From Vitellaria paradoxa (taxonomy: Eukaryota > Streptophyta > Magnoliopsida > Ericales > Sapotaceae), in NCBI GenBank assembly GCA_019916065.1, contig CM034240.1:16291894-16355893 (forward strand): a stretch of DNA of 64,000 nucleotides, in the 5' to 3' direction. Below are positions 1-12,169 of the stretch, piece after piece; position 1 is the first letter of the stretch; every line of letters starts with the position of its first letter. A program made the translations under genes and the position numbers. Below the pieces are notes generated by a model that made no database searches, was not told where the DNA came from, and worked only from the letters and a program-made list of their open reading frames with translations.

Positions 1-227
1 TTGAGTTTTTTTTTGGAGAGATTTTTTGAGCTTCAAATTGGTATGTCATAGCACAATGCCAAATAAATTTAAAATTTATTTGAACGGATGGTGAATGGTT
101 TGTTCAAACGGATTCTACCAAACCACAGTGGACGTTGTTTTGAACTTTGCAAAGTGCATTATTATTTGACAATCGTTTTTTGGGAGTTTTTTGTAACTTC
201 AAACTGGGCCTATATTTGTGCGTGCGC

Positions 228-272
228 GTAGGGGGGGGGGGGAGGGAGGGAGGGGGGAGGGAGAGAGAGACT
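228..272 (+). repeat. G-rich polypurine tract
   Basis: A run of twelve or so G is followed by GGGA units and a short GA repeat, just upstream of an exon-like splice acceptor at 291-296. Four or more G-runs separated by single A bases fit a G-quadruplex motif on the + strand. It is probably intronic if the neighbouring exon call is right. Confidence 0.7.
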
Positions 273-296
273 GAACTGGGATGTTGTCTTTTGCAG

Positions 297-516
297 GAAG
301 GACTGATCATGGAGCTCATCAATCTCCAGAAAACGGTGCCTATGAATAGGTTCAAGGTAAGAGATAAATCAGGCTTTGAAAATGCTGTACTGTTGAGGAG
401 TTCTTGGTCATCGGTCCTTTTGTGAGATGGTAGATGTACAACTCCGCAATGTTTGGAGCATATATATTTTGATATCTATACAGGTCAGAAGAACCTTCTC
501 TCTTCCTGGAGGTTGA
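297..516 (+). CDS. Possible 3'-terminal exons of an unknown gene (partial)
   Basis: A segment at 297-356 is bounded by a good acceptor (pyrimidine-rich stretch ending TTTTGCAG) and a good donor (AAG/GTAAGAGA). It is exactly 20 codons open in the first frame, including MELINLQKTVPMNRFK. A second acceptor at 481-483 allows continuation VRRTFSLPGG and a TGA at 514-516. An alternative reading in the third frame gives a polar tail (RTDHGAHQSPENGAYE) stopping at TAG 347-349, which would make 297-349 the end of a last coding exon. I recognise neither tail. The upstream part of the gene would lie before the window. The splice signals are seen; the gene is inferred and could be spurious. Confidence 0.25.
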
Positions 517-693
517 TACTGTTTCAGTATTTCACCATATATGTAATTCGAAGTATTTAATTAGAGGATGATTAACCTATCTCTGGGGTTGCTGCCTTGA
601 ATTATCTAGTCATGTTTTTTTTTTTGGTAAGTATTATCTAGTCATTATCTAGTCATGTTGCTTGTCCATTTTCATAGCATGTTTGTATAGGAG

Positions 694-823
694 GCGATTG
701 GAGGGACAAAAGATGATAAAATTTGATAAAAGTTGCGGGTTCGTAATTCGTACAGTGAGATAAAAAGTAAATAATTTTTAGAGATTTTCAGTATTTTTCA
801 ACGATTTTTAGAACTCCAAAGTT
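694..823 (-). mobile_element. MITE family B, copy B1
   Basis: A ~130-bp AT-rich unit has the core GTAATTCGTACAGTGAGATA followed by AAAAGTAAATAATTTTTA. The same core recurs at 2262-2392, 4100-4231, 13075-13195 and 36768-36895 in both orientations. The ends resemble short inverted repeats (TTGGAG near the left, CTCCAA near the right). It is non-coding and has no internal ORF, as expected for a MITE. Confidence 0.55.
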
Positions 824-829
824 GCTAGT

Positions 830-2260
830 GGTGCACCTAAGGGGTGACTAATGAGTGAATTTGTTTTGGGAGTAATTGGGGGGACCATTTGATGAAATCT
901 GTCCCTAGTAAGGTGGATGATATAGTATTTGGAAGCGTTGGGATTCTTTGTGCTTGTTATATGCAAGTGGCATGAGACCGGTAGAGGGAGCAGCTTTGAA
1001 ATTTGTGTTGGGGCGAATCAAGAGGCCTAATGTGACAAGACGATTAGCTTCCCCCTCTCAATATATTATTTGAGTGAGAACTATGGTCTATAAATTTCTA
1101 GTAGTTGTTTGTTATTATTTTTGCAAAAATTAATAAATCTAAAAAAATATGTACCCTTATTACCAAAATTTAGGTTATATTTTAAAATATATATTAAGCT
1201 TTAAATTAACCTGCTAATATCAATAAATTGTTGCTGGTTTTGTTAACGGAACGAGCAAAATTTTTCAAAGTCATCGGAATTGTAGTTGACCGTTAGTTTA
1301 AAAGTATTAAGAATTAGTTGAGGTGCAGGATGGTGGTAAAATAATAGTCGACGAAAAAATGAAACCAAAGAAGCAAAACTCCAAAACGCCAAGGGATTTT
1401 AATGTTGGCGGCGTGGTCGGTTTGGTGGTTAGGTTTTGTCAGCACAAATGATAATTTTGGTGATATCATCGGTTTATTGTTATTATTATTAATTATTGAT
1501 TAAATAATATAAATTAATAATTATAAAACTTTCCCTATAACCTTTTATTTTGTATTTTTTTTTTTTGCTTTTTTTCTTTTCTTTTTTTTAGTTTTAAAAG
1601 CTAAAAACTAGTCATGCGGGTTAAATGTGCAATTTATAAGTATTGGTTGAGTGTCGATACTTTCCTTTTGCAGTTGTGCATTTTTACAAAACAAAACTGA
1701 GATTTAATGAAAGTGCGTAATTTTTAAAATTAAATTTATTACTATTATTTTTTTAAATTTTATTACAAGTTCTTCCTTAATTTGATCAGGGTTTTTTCAT
1801 CGGTGTTTACTGATGTTTGACTGATTAATGATTAGGATTTAGATATAAGTTTTTCGGACGATTCTAATATATGCAATCAAATCAGATCATCTGAATACCG
1901 TTCAAAACTTGAGACTTCAGATTTTCAATTAGACCTTATCTAGAAATCATGGAATGATCAAATTTGTTTGAAAGTTGGAATGATCGAATTTGTTTGAATT
2001 AACTTTATGGTTGGAGGGTCTATGTGTTGCTCGATATTGACATGATTACTTAGTATAACTTTAACAATTAGATTTGTAACTTTTTAAAATCAAATGATAA
2101 ATATTTTTATATAGGATCTTTTGTGAGTATTCATACTTTACTCTAAATAAAGAAAACATTTGTTATAAGATTATAAATTTAACATAGTATTGTTCGCATT
2201 TTAATCTTATAATTGTTTTTTAGTAGACAGATGATTGTAATATATATGCTTCATTTGCGG
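830..2260. other. AT-rich intergenic DNA, no gene seen
   Basis: No ORF with recognisable protein signatures and no RNA gene were seen. The stretch contains T-rich runs (around 1550-1590) and short low-complexity segments only. Confidence 0.6.
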
Positions 2261-2261
2261 T

Positions 2262-2392
2262 GACAAAATTTTAAAAAACGGTAAAAAATACTGTAAAGTT
2301 TTAAAAGTTATTCACTTTTTATCTCATTGTACGAATTACGAACTTATAATTTATCTCGTTTTATTTATTTTTTTTGTCACTTCAAACACACT
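2262..2392 (+). mobile_element. MITE family B, copy B2
   Basis: This is the reverse-complement arrangement of copy B1. The core TTATTCACTTTTTATCTCAT is followed by TGTACGAATTACGAACTTAT, and the right end is TCAAACACACTT. Similarity to the copies at 694, 4100, 13075 and 36768 is clear by eye. Confidence 0.55.
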
Positions 2393-2987
2393 TATAATTT
2401 TAAAAATTACAAAGATAATTTATTTATTTTCATTATTTATGTCAAACTTCAGGGATAATAAATGTAAATATCCATTTCCTTTATATAGTTTATTGGTGTT
2501 GTCAACACTTCTCATTAACCACATTGGGGTCCATGCCATGATGGACCACCGTAAGTATGCTACTGCGAAACGCATAGTAACATCGTCTCTTATGTTTGGT
2601 TTTTTAAAGTGGCATTTGATTTATTTTTTTTATTTTATATTTTTTATATTTTTAAAATTTTAAAATAAGAAAACATAAAATATTCTATTTTTTTTATTTT
2701 GAATTTTTTTTTGTTTTAGATTGCAAATGATTAAAATAATTTTTTTTCATTTTTCATTTTATATGTAAATTTATTTTTTATTTTTTAAAATAAATTTTAA
2801 AAGTACAAGCGACTAAATGTATTTTGAACTATTTTTTTTATTTTCAAAATCGTAAAATGACAAGTAAGTTTAAAACAGAAAATAAAAAATAAAAACAGAA
2901 AAGAAAAAATAAAAAAATAAATCAAAAAAACACTCAAAATTCATCAAAATTTACTGATTTTTTTGTATTTTCTTCTAATTAAAATTT

Positions 2988-3143
2988 GGTCCTGTTTGGG
3001 ATATTAAAATTCACCAATTTTAACTAATTTTTTTGTACTTTCTTCTAATTAAATTTATTCACATATTACTTTTATGTCACATTTTTTTTATTTTTATTAT
3101 ACTTTTTGACTAATTTCTTTTTTATCAATCAAACACACCCTCT
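2988..3143 (+). mobile_element. MITE family A, copy A1
   Basis: The unit runs from CCTGTTTGGG to ATCAAACACACC with the family core (TTTTTGTACTTTCTTCTAAT, then CACATATTACTTTTATGTCAC). The GTTTGG/CCAAAC-type termini are inverted repeats. A truncated extra copy of the core lies immediately upstream at about 2940-2981. Sister copies are at 18409, 32179, 36968, 45399 and 46262. Confidence 0.6.
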
Positions 3144-4099
3144 GTTACGTATCATTTTTATATTAAGTTTTGCAAACCAAACGGCCGGATCTGTAACGCA
3201 CATGCAATAGGTGAGGTCGTATGACGATTTTGATCGCAAGGCCTCTTCCTGATTGGTTTACGCAAGTAATAAAAAAATTCAGTAATATAAAATTAATACA
3301 ATGAGACAAGTAAATTTAATATGATCTTTTCACGTGTTTGGAGGAGCTGAAACTGTCATCGTTGCACATCACCGTCTAATACGAAATACAGAATATTTTA
3401 GACTCTTTATTAAAAATTAATCAAATAATTTCTTTCCAATTTATTCGTGGTCAAATTGTGAGTATTTCGATTAATCTCTGCGATCTAAAATTAGTGATCT
3501 AGAGTAAACTCTAACTAGTAATTATTAGATAATAAATTCAAAAATTTATCAGTTGAATTATTCTTAAGATTAAGCAAATAAAAAATTTGAATTAAGGATG
3601 GTGTTTGATTTACTTTAAAAAAAAAAAAAGAAAACAAAAGTTGAAGTTAAAGTAAAACCCGGTAAAATTTGGTTAAAAAATTAGAAAAATTTGATAAAAT
3701 TAGAGTTTTTTTTGATATTTTATAAAATCTAAACGGCCTCCAAATTTCACCAAAGTTTAAGAATGACTATAGTATATATATATTTTCGTGAGAAATTAGA
3801 TTTTCGTTTTAAAGTCACAAATTAAAATTAGAAAAATTCTAGAAAGAGAAATTTGAAATGAAAATTCTATTTCAATAAATTATAAATAAACTTAGAATTC
3901 AAATACATAAATTTTTATTTTGAGTATTCGTAATCTTACTTGTTAAATTAAAGAGTCGGATTATTCCTATATGCATTTGAAATTGAAAATTTTGATTTAT
4001 TGAAATATAAAAATGTCAATTTCATTAATATTTATTCTAAAATTTTAATATATATATACATGTATGTATGTATTTTGGTAAGTACTAAAATTTATTGCT

Positions 4100-4231
4100 G
4101 TGTTTGGTTGGCTAAAAATAAAAAAAAAAAATTTAAAAATTTTTAAAAGTTATTCATTTTTTATTTTTATTTCATTGTATAAATTACGAACTTATAATTT
4201 ATTTCACTTTTTATCATTTTAAACGCTCTCG
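4100..4231 (+). mobile_element. MITE family B, copy B3
   Basis: It starts GTGTTTGGTTGGC and ends near TTTTAAACGCTC. The internal core (TTATTCATTTTTTATTTTTA then AAATTACGAACTTATAATTT) matches copies B2 and B5 in the same orientation. Confidence 0.55.
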
Positions 4232-4319
4232 TAATATTATTATCCCAACAATACATGAATATTTGACCAAGAGGGTTATTCCTATTTGGAGAGTCGTCGG
4301 CACCACATTAGGCCCCACA

Positions 4320-4600
4320 TGAGATCATAATTTTGTGTAAAAATTAATTAAAAGTTGCAAAGTTAGTGTTTGATAAAATACGAAATTTTGTCACTTTTCT
4401 ACTCCATTATAATAATTTATTCTACTCAAAAGTTATCAAAATTTTTACCAAACAGACAAAAATTGTTAAAAATTGCTAAAAGTTATCAAAAATTTTATCA
4501 AATACTCAAAAGTTACAAAAAGTTACTACAAATTACTACTTACTTTATCAAACGTACTAAAAATTACGACAAATAACTTTTGATAAAAAAATATAAAAAA
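4320..4600. repeat. Short degenerate repeats of AAAGTTA/CAAAA type
   Basis: Many irregular copies of AAAGTTATCAAAA and AAAATTGCTAAAA-like units follow one another. A small ORF here translates to repetitive, biased sequence (KSYQKFY, KSYKKLL) and is not considered a gene. Confidence 0.5.
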
Positions 4601-4607
4601 ATTATTA

Positions 4608-5712
4608 AGGGATTGTCCAATAACGCTATCATTTTTCTATTTACGTTTATATGTTTATGTTTTCTGTTTTTTACTTTCTATTGTCAATTTTTTTTTTAAA
4701 ATGAAAACTAAAACTGCGTTTAAAAATACAGTTTTTTTATAATTATTAATTTTTTATTTTCATAAAATATTTATTTTTATTATTTTAAAAAATAATTGAA
4801 TAAAATATAAGTATTATATCATTTAATCCAGTAAATATAAAATATTATTAACTATAATTAAATTATATTATTTACTAAAAATAATTGAATAAAATATATT
4901 TTTATAATAGTTTAAATAATTTAATTAAAATATTTATTAAAAATAATTTAATAAAATATAACTCATATTAAATAAATAAATTGAATTAAATTAAATTAAT
5001 TATGATATTTATTATAAATAATTTAATAAAATCTATTTAATATTAGTTAAAATAATTATTTTAAATTAATTATTAAATTAAATAAAATAATTTAGTTATA
5101 ATATTTATTAAAAATAATTTAAAAATATATTTATGTTAGTTAAATTATTTATTAAATTAAATTAATATATTTTATTTTATTATTAATTAAAAATAATTTA
5201 ATATTTATAATTCCTATTAATTTAACTACTAATTTAATTTAATTATTTATTAGAAATAAATTAATAATATATATTACATATTAATCTAATTAATTTAATT
5301 TTATTTTATTATTTATTAAAAATAATTTTTATTTGATAAAATATTTGAATAAATTAATTTATTTTAATATGATGTAACAAAAATAGATAAAGTATTAGAA
5401 TTGACAAAATATTTGCGACAGAAAAAAAAAGAATAAAAATACTTTTTTCTTGTTTACATTTTTCTGTTTAAATTTTTACTTTTTTGGAAACAAAAAATAT
5501 AAATAGATTTAATAAAGTATTAGAATTGATAAAATATTTGTGACAGAAAAAAAAGAATAAAAATATTTTTTTTATTTACATTTTTTTGTTTAAATTTTAT
5601 TTTTTTAAAAATAAAAAATATAAATAGATTTAATAAATATATATTTTTACTGTTAATTTGTAAAATATTTTTTAAAAATATAAAAAAAATAAAAACATTA
5701 TCAATATGCACT
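4608..5712 (+). mobile_element. Long AT-rich element family D, copy D1
   Basis: This ~1.1-kb, extremely AT-rich element has a left end AAGGGATTGTCCAATAACG. Its inner part is built of TTTATTAAAAATAATTTAAT-like repeats. Near the right end a ~130-bp unit (AAAGTATTAGAATTGA...ATATAAATAGATTTAAT) is present twice in tandem (about 5385-5516 and 5517-5640). The whole element matches 25020-25910 in reverse complement, including both ends, so it is a dispersed element and not random AT-rich DNA. It has no coding capacity; it is probably a non-autonomous DNA element. Confidence 0.55.
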
Positions 5713-5929
5713 TAAAAGTTAACCACCAAACGCACCCAGAGATTAATCGCTGTGGCACGATCTTGACTGCTACTGCATAAAGCGTTGGGCAAACGAACAG
5801 TCTAAAAATCAACGGTGAAGATAGTCCCGTGAGGACTAAACACGGTTAAAAGTGCTTTCGGGTTTGGGTGCGCAACAACTGACCATTGACGCGGATGCAG
5901 AGAGAGAACGTCTAGGTTCTCTTCACCTA

Positions 5930-6707
5930 CATCATTTGGGTCCCACATTTAGTTTTCCCTCTCCTCCAGAGAAAGATAGAAAGTGAGAAATTGGTGACAC
6001 CGGAAGAAGCGATCGGTCTCTGTCTCTGTCTATCCAATTCTGCCAATGGGTCACAGCCACGGGGCAGAATCTGCTGCAAAGTCGGGCCCTTGGTGATTCT
6101 CTTTTCAAGCTATTGGCGGTGGTCTCCTCGTAGTTTTTCAATGAGTTGGCTTCCTCGCTCTGGTGAAGACATTAATTTGATGAAGTTCAAGTGAGCTGGG
6201 GTTTTTTTCTGCAATTTATGGCTGTTTTGGTCGGGTGATCTGCCGATATTTGAAAGTTGCAAGGCGGCAGCTGCGGTGCTTTCTGAGACTTCTGGAATAG
6301 TAATCTTAACGATGCAGTGAATTTGGATTGAGTTGAATTCAAGGCGCTTTTGCCTCTGCAATACATTGAGTTGGTGTCTTCTTTGAGATCACATCCCCCT
6401 CCCCCCACCCTTCAGATATATGTCTCTTTCTTCTTGGTATATTTTATTTTATTTTTTTCATTCCTCGGAAAGATTGCAAATTTCGAGGTTTTGGGTACGT
6501 TGGACATTGGGGAATATAGGTATGTGCTAGATCTAGACATCAATCGGGTCGGTTTTTTTTATAATTTTTGAAGGGGTTCTATCTTGGTATTTTAAACTTG
6601 GGTGGTTTGGGTTCTAGTTCGCCTTTTTTTTTTTTTCTTCAATTTAATCCATGGTTATGAACTTGTCAAATGGATTAAACAAATAGTTTGTTTTACTTAG
6701 GGGTGCA
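5930..6707 (+). promoter_or_regulatory. Probable EIN4 promoter-proximal region and 5' leader with intron
   Basis: Base composition rises sharply after about 5720, as expected near a transcription unit. A good donor (TTCAA/GTGAGCTG, intron from 6191) and a good acceptor (TTTTACTTAG ending at 6700) lie before the ATG at 6708. This suggests a 5'-UTR intron of about 510 bp whose downstream exon begins seven bases before the start codon. No TATA box can be assigned with certainty, and transcript data would be needed to set the transcription start. Confidence 0.4.
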
Positions 6708-9700
6708 ATGGTAAAAGCATTTACTCTTTGTTTCCTATTTTTTACTCTGGTCCTCTCTGTTTCTGCAATTGACGCTGGATTCACTCACTGCCATTGCGAG
6801 GACGAGGGGGTTTGGAGCATTCAAAGCATTCTAGAGTACCAGAAAGCCAGTGATTTCTTGATTGCAGTAGCTTATTTCTCTATTCCCCTTGAGTTACTTT
6901 ACTTTATCAGCTGCTCCAATGTGCCTTTCAAATGGGTTCTTGTTCAGTTCATCGCTTTCATAGTCCTTTGTGGATTGACCCATTTGCTCAATGGTTGGAC
7001 ATACTATGGTCCCCACTCTTTCCAGTTGATGCTGTCCCTAACCATAGCCAAAATCCTCACAGCCCTGGTCTCTTCTGCAACTGCCATAACCCTTCTGACT
7101 CTGATCCCTCTGCTTCTTAAATTCAAAGTGAGGGAGCTTTTCTTGAGACAGAATGTTTTGGAGCTAGACCAAGAGGTTGGAATGATGAAGAAACAGAAAG
7201 AGGCAAGCTGGCATGTTCGAATGCTGACTCTGGAAATTAGGAAGTCACTCAATAGGCACACGATTTTGTACACCACTCTGGTTGAGCTTTCCAATACCTT
7301 GGATCTGCAGAATTGTGCAGTTTGGATGCCGAACGAGAGCCAAACAGAGATGAACTTGACCCATGAATTGAAACCAAGTTCTTCAAATGCGGATCGTGGC
7401 ACACTTCCTATTAACGATCCGGATGTTCTAGACATAAGAAACAACAAGGGGGTGAGGATTTTGGGGCCCAATTCGGCGCTTGGGGCTGCGAGCGGTGGAG
7501 GAGGGTCTGCTCAATCGGGTGCGGTGGCAGCAATTAGGATGCCAATGCTCCGTGTTTCGAATTTTAAAGGGGGAACACCGGAGTTAGTTGAGACTCCCTA
7601 CGCTATATTGGTTTTGGTCCTTCGAAATGAAAATGATAGGGTTTGGAGCTATAATGAGATGGAGATTGTGGAAGTAGTTGCCGATCAGGTGGCTGTGGCC
7701 CTATCGCATGCTTCGGTTCTTGAGGAATCCCAGCTAATGAGAGAAAAACTAGAAGAGCAGAATTGGATGCTTCAACAGGCGAAGGAGAATGCAATGATGG
7801 CAAGCCAGGCAAGGAACTCTTTCCAAACAGCGATGAGCAATGGGATGAGGAGCCCTATGCACTCGATCTTGGGCCTACTTTCAATGTTTCAAGATGAGAA
7901 TTTTAGTCCTGAGCAGAAAATTATTGTTGACACAATGGTGAAGACCAGCAACGTCCTCTCTACTTTAATAAACGACGCGATGGAGATTTCGGCCAAAGAT
8001 AAAGGGAAATTTCCACTAGAGATGTGGCCTTTCCAGCTGCATTCTCTGGTTAGGGAAGCTTCTTGTCTTATCAAGTGTTTATGCGTTTGTAATGGTTTTG
8101 GTTTCATTGTAGATGTTCAGAATAATTTGCCCAATCAGGTGATAGGAGATGAGGTGAGGATCCTTCAGGTCCTATTGCATATGGTCGGGCATCTATTGAA
8201 CATCAGTGACAGAGGGGGGTGTGTCATCTTTCGGGTAGTTTCTGAGGGAGGAAATGAGGGAAGGAATGACAGAGTTTGGGGAAATTGGAGACCAATCACA
8301 GCCGATGAGTATGTGAGCGTAAAATTTGGAATCGAAATTGGTGATGGAGGATCTCAATCAAATGATGACTCTATTGCCACCACACAATTTGGTGGCAGAA
8401 GGCACAACAGCAGCAATGCCAAGGAGGGCCTGAGCTTCAGCATGTGCAGAACACTTGTGCAGGTGAGAATGCCAAATTTTGCTTATGTTCATTGTCTTCC
8501 TTTGATGCTGTAATTTGATTTTATCGGTGTGGTAGTAGGAAAGTTTGGATTTCACTTGCAACTAACAAGTTTCAAGTATATTTCACATTGCATTTCTACC
8601 AATCAAAAAAAAATATTTCACATTGCATTTCTTACCATAACTGTATTTGCTGGTGGCATAAGTTTGTTCGAAGATGGTCTTTCGTGTTTCAAGTAAAATA
8701 GAGAACAAATCGGATGCATCATCGACATTCACGGAACATCCAAAATATGGAGAATAGAGTTGATTTGTTAGTGTTCTGATTTTCCTAGTCCATAGAATTT
8801 TTCCTTAGATGTCAAAGTAGTAATGCATATAGAAAACATTGATCAGTTAGGTATTATCCATTTACCAGATTTTTTTAGCAGTAGTTAACAGCTGATTTTT
8901 TTGGATCATGTATACCTACCGGCCTGTATAGTTCTAAAGGCTTTCAAGAGCAGCCACAAGTATTGCCTTTAGGTGAGGCTTTAGGAAAGCATCTCAAAGC
9001 AAAGAATTTAAATAACTTGTCAAAATAACCTCTCGACCTCTACTTAATATCCTGTTCCTTTACTAAATCTCATTGGTTTTCAATTTTTTTTTTTTGAAAG
9101 GTCTCATTGGTCTTCATATTTTGTATACTTAGCTTGGCATAAGACTTACTTTTCATTTTTCTTATTCTAGTCAACTTATATATTTCTTTCTCACCATTTT
9201 TTTCCCTAACTTGATATATAGTTCAATGCCTTATAATATTTAATTTCTCTATTTGTCCTTTCGCTTATTTTTAGTCATTATACCTTTCATATGCTCTCTC
9301 ATACTTACGTTTGGGCAAATTCCTATAGCACTCTCTCTTAACCTTAATCGCCACTTGCACTTCCTCGTTCCACCTCCAAGTTTCCATTGAGGGTGGTCAT
9401 TTTCCCTAAGCTAAACCCAAGATCTCTTCAGCCACTCTTTTAATATATCTAGTCATTTCATTCCACTTGATATTTACATCATCATCTAAATTTTGTTTCC
9501 TTCCTTTTAAGTATTTTGTCTTTAAAAGTCATTTGTTTCTCTCCTTTATGTTCCACCACTTAGTTCTTGAAAGTGTATTTCCTCTATTCATTATTTTTTT
9601 TTTCACTTCTTAATATGTACATCTAGTACCGCTAATCTATGTTATATAGTTAGACTCTTGCCTGTTATTATCTTACAATCTTTACATGAGGCATAATCGG

Positions 9701-9877
9701 ATTTTGTAGCAAGGAAAAGATATGTGTTGTGTAGTATTTTACTTTCTAAAATAAGTATTTTCCTCAACTAAATTGTATAAACAAACTCTAAAATTGATTC
9801 ACCTCTTGCTTCTTAGTATCCAAATCTATAACCTTTGTGCCCCATTTCAGAACTTCTGTTGTTTCTCCCCGCATGCC

Positions 9878-9928
<51 letters not shown>

Positions 9929-11718
9929 GTCTCTTGAGTAAGTTCATTCATACCTTCCCAAAAACGTTGTTTTGTAGCTTCATCTACTCCTACATAGGGG
10001 GCGTAAGTGTTAATAATTTTAATCGTCTCCTAACCTAATACAAATCTTATAGACACTATTATACCTTACATTCTCTTAACACTTACACCCTCATCTTTGA
10101 TATCACTATCAATTATTATTTCAACCCCATTTCTATTCTTATTATTTCTCGAATGTCAAATTTAAATATAAATTCTCTAGATTTTTCTTCTATTTACTTA
10201 GTTTCTTGTAGACAATTTATATTAACTCTTCTACTAGTCAGAGTATTTACTAATTCTCTTAATTTTTTCGTTAATGAACCTGTATTCTAAGTTGTTATCC
10301 GTAACTTATTCTCTTGGATCTAATTATTTATCCACACTTGTTCATTAAGGTGCGGGAACCTTTTGCTACTTCTTACCACACTTAGATGTCGATGTGGTGT
10401 GTCACTTAGAGGAAGTGCCTAAGCTAACCTTGTCCATTTTTCACTGCATCCGGGATCTAATGGAGTACGTTGCAAGCAGGGGACGCTTTAATGAAATTCT
10501 CATTTGGATTTATGTCCATAGAATCGACAATGTTTTATGCTAACTGCCAATATACCACAACCCTAAATAGGAATGTAATCTATGATGCTTAATTTACGTT
10601 TTGGTTTTTTTCTTTTCAAAAAAAAAAAATTTACGTTTTGGTTTCCTTATCATTAATGGATCATTGTGTTGGTATTACTTTTATAATAGCAACAACAAAC
10701 TTTGAGTGAAGGATTTTGCTTTTATCCTTTCAAGTAGATAAACTTTTGTTGTCATTATTCCTATTTCATTGTTTCATAAACTTGTTTTTGAAGAGTTTGA
10801 ATGTTATTTATTTATTTATTTTTTCCACATGTTTCCTAACTTTTTGTTACTAGTCACAAAAAGGGGGGGGGGTTACGTACCGTTAACTCATCCTTTGGTG
10901 AACGCAAACCCCCCCCCCAAAAAAAAAATTATATATTGTTTCTGTGAAACATAACGAAACATAATTGTATCATGCGAAACATACGAATTTAAAAATTCTC
11001 CACTTTTTTCATGTTGGTGTGTAGCGAACTCAAAAAAAGTTTGTCATTTTGACCAAAACGACACCCCCATTTTCATCCTTGAATAGAAGTTGGTGTTCTT
11101 TTTTTTTTATTTTCACGCTTTAATGATAGTTTAGCTAATGAATCTTCTGCTGGTTGAAAAAATTGGCAGATGATGCAGGGTAATATTTGGATCTCCTCAA
11201 ATTCTCAGGGTCATCCACAAGGTATGACTCTTCTTCTCAGGCTTCAAATTCAACATCCCAGAAGAGCTCTGTTCGAACTTGGAAATTTGTCAGACCAACC
11301 AAAATCCAACTCCATGTTCAGAGGCCTTAAAGTCATCTTAACCGATGACGACGACCTAAATAGAACAGTGACCAAAAAGCTCCTTCAGAAGCTCGGTTGT
11401 CAAGTATCTGCTGTTTCATCTGGGCTTGAATGTTTGAGTACTCTCGGCCCTTCTGGGAATTCATTCCAAGTAGTTGTTCTAGATCTTCACATGCCTGAAA
11501 TGGACGGTTTTGAAGTGGCGATGAGAATCCGAAAGTTCAGAAGCCGCAATTGGCCTTTGATCATAGCTCTCAATGCAAGCGCTGAGGAAAATGTATGGGA
11601 GAGATGCTTACAAATAGGAATAAATGGAGTCGTTCAAAAACCTGTGCTCTTGCAAGCAATGGCGGATGAGCTTCGAAGGGTCCTTCAACGGGCAAATGAA
11701 GGGAGTCTGAAGCAGTAA
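6708..11718 (+). CDS. EIN4: EIN4-like ethylene receptor (subfamily II hybrid histidine-kinase-like)
   Basis: Exons 6708-8462 and 11170-11718 join in phase (VQ/MMQGN) to give 767 aa, the usual length for ETR2/EIN4 receptors, which sense ethylene in the ER membrane. Seen in order: an extra N-terminal hydrophobic segment (residues 1-20) typical of subfamily II; the disulfide cysteines C28 and C30 (HCHCEDEG); three more membrane segments with the copper-ligand pair C88 and H92 (VLCGLTHLL); a GAF region about 180-345; a histidine-kinase-like region; and a receiver domain about 637-760 with acidic pocket DDDD, phospho-acceptor D690 ([10 protein letters not shown]) and K742. The kinase region is degenerate: the residue aligned with the phospho-His is N378 ([10 protein letters not shown]). 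In the receiver the usual Thr/Ser of ALTAS is N720. [18 protein letters not shown] and [10 protein letters not shown] fit EIN4 better than ETR2. In the family, these receptors repress ethylene responses through CTR1 when no hormone is bound. Confidence 0.95.
9190..10440 (-). mobile_element. RTE-like LINE fossil (endonuclease part) in EIN4 intron
   Basis: The minus strand carries broken reading frames typical of the apurinic endonuclease end of plant non-LTR elements. At 10205-10290 [18 protein letters not shown] is followed by [10 protein letters not shown]. Near 9950-10030 [17 protein letters not shown] appears. At 9322-9394 [17 protein letters not shown], a link region before the reverse transcriptase, appears. 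Stops and indels separate these blocks and the RT domain is absent. It lies antisense within the 2.7-kb intron 8463-11169 and helps explain that intron's size. A (ATT)n microsatellite at 9879-9928 is embedded in it. Confidence 0.75.
9879..9928. repeat. (ATT)n microsatellite
   Basis: About 16 consecutive ATT units lie inside the LINE fossil in the EIN4 intron. Confidence 0.95.
10863..10918. repeat. G10/C10 inverted repeat (hairpin)
   Basis: Ten G followed by TT (10863-10874) pair perfectly with AA followed by ten C (10907-10918) across a ~32-nt loop. The hairpin lies within the EIN4 intron, about 250 bp before the second exon. Confidence 0.8.
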
Positions 11719-12116
11719 AATTAAGAAACATTTTGTGAGGTAGTTTCTTTGAAAATATTAAAGGGCATTGAGTCAACTTTGTAATATGCTAGCAGTCGCT
11801 CAGCATTGAAGAAACAATAGCTGCCTGTTTTATCCAACTATGTTCATATATATATATATATATACACACACACATAGTTCACTCAGATTTTTAGATTCTA
11901 AACCTTAAAAAGGTTGGTTTCATTCCATCTCATGATACTAACAGGAACATCAATGTGATGCACAAAATTCAGATTCCATAGTCTAATCGAATGGGAGCCC
12001 TTCAAGTCTATGGCATTTTCGGGTGGCATTTGCTTAGCAGAATTGTAGTCATTAGCAAACTTGAGTCATAAACAATGACACAGGCATCCTCGTCACTGAA
12101 GAACCCTCGATGAACA

Positions 12117-12169
<53 letters not shown>

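Noticed and set aside
5932..6408. Several overlapping small frames before EIN4
   Set aside because: They overlap one another on both strands in the probable EIN4 leader and show no protein features.
7004..7471. 155-codon frame antisense to EIN4
   Set aside because: It is a shadow of the EIN4 coding exon, whose codons are clearly conserved on the + strand.
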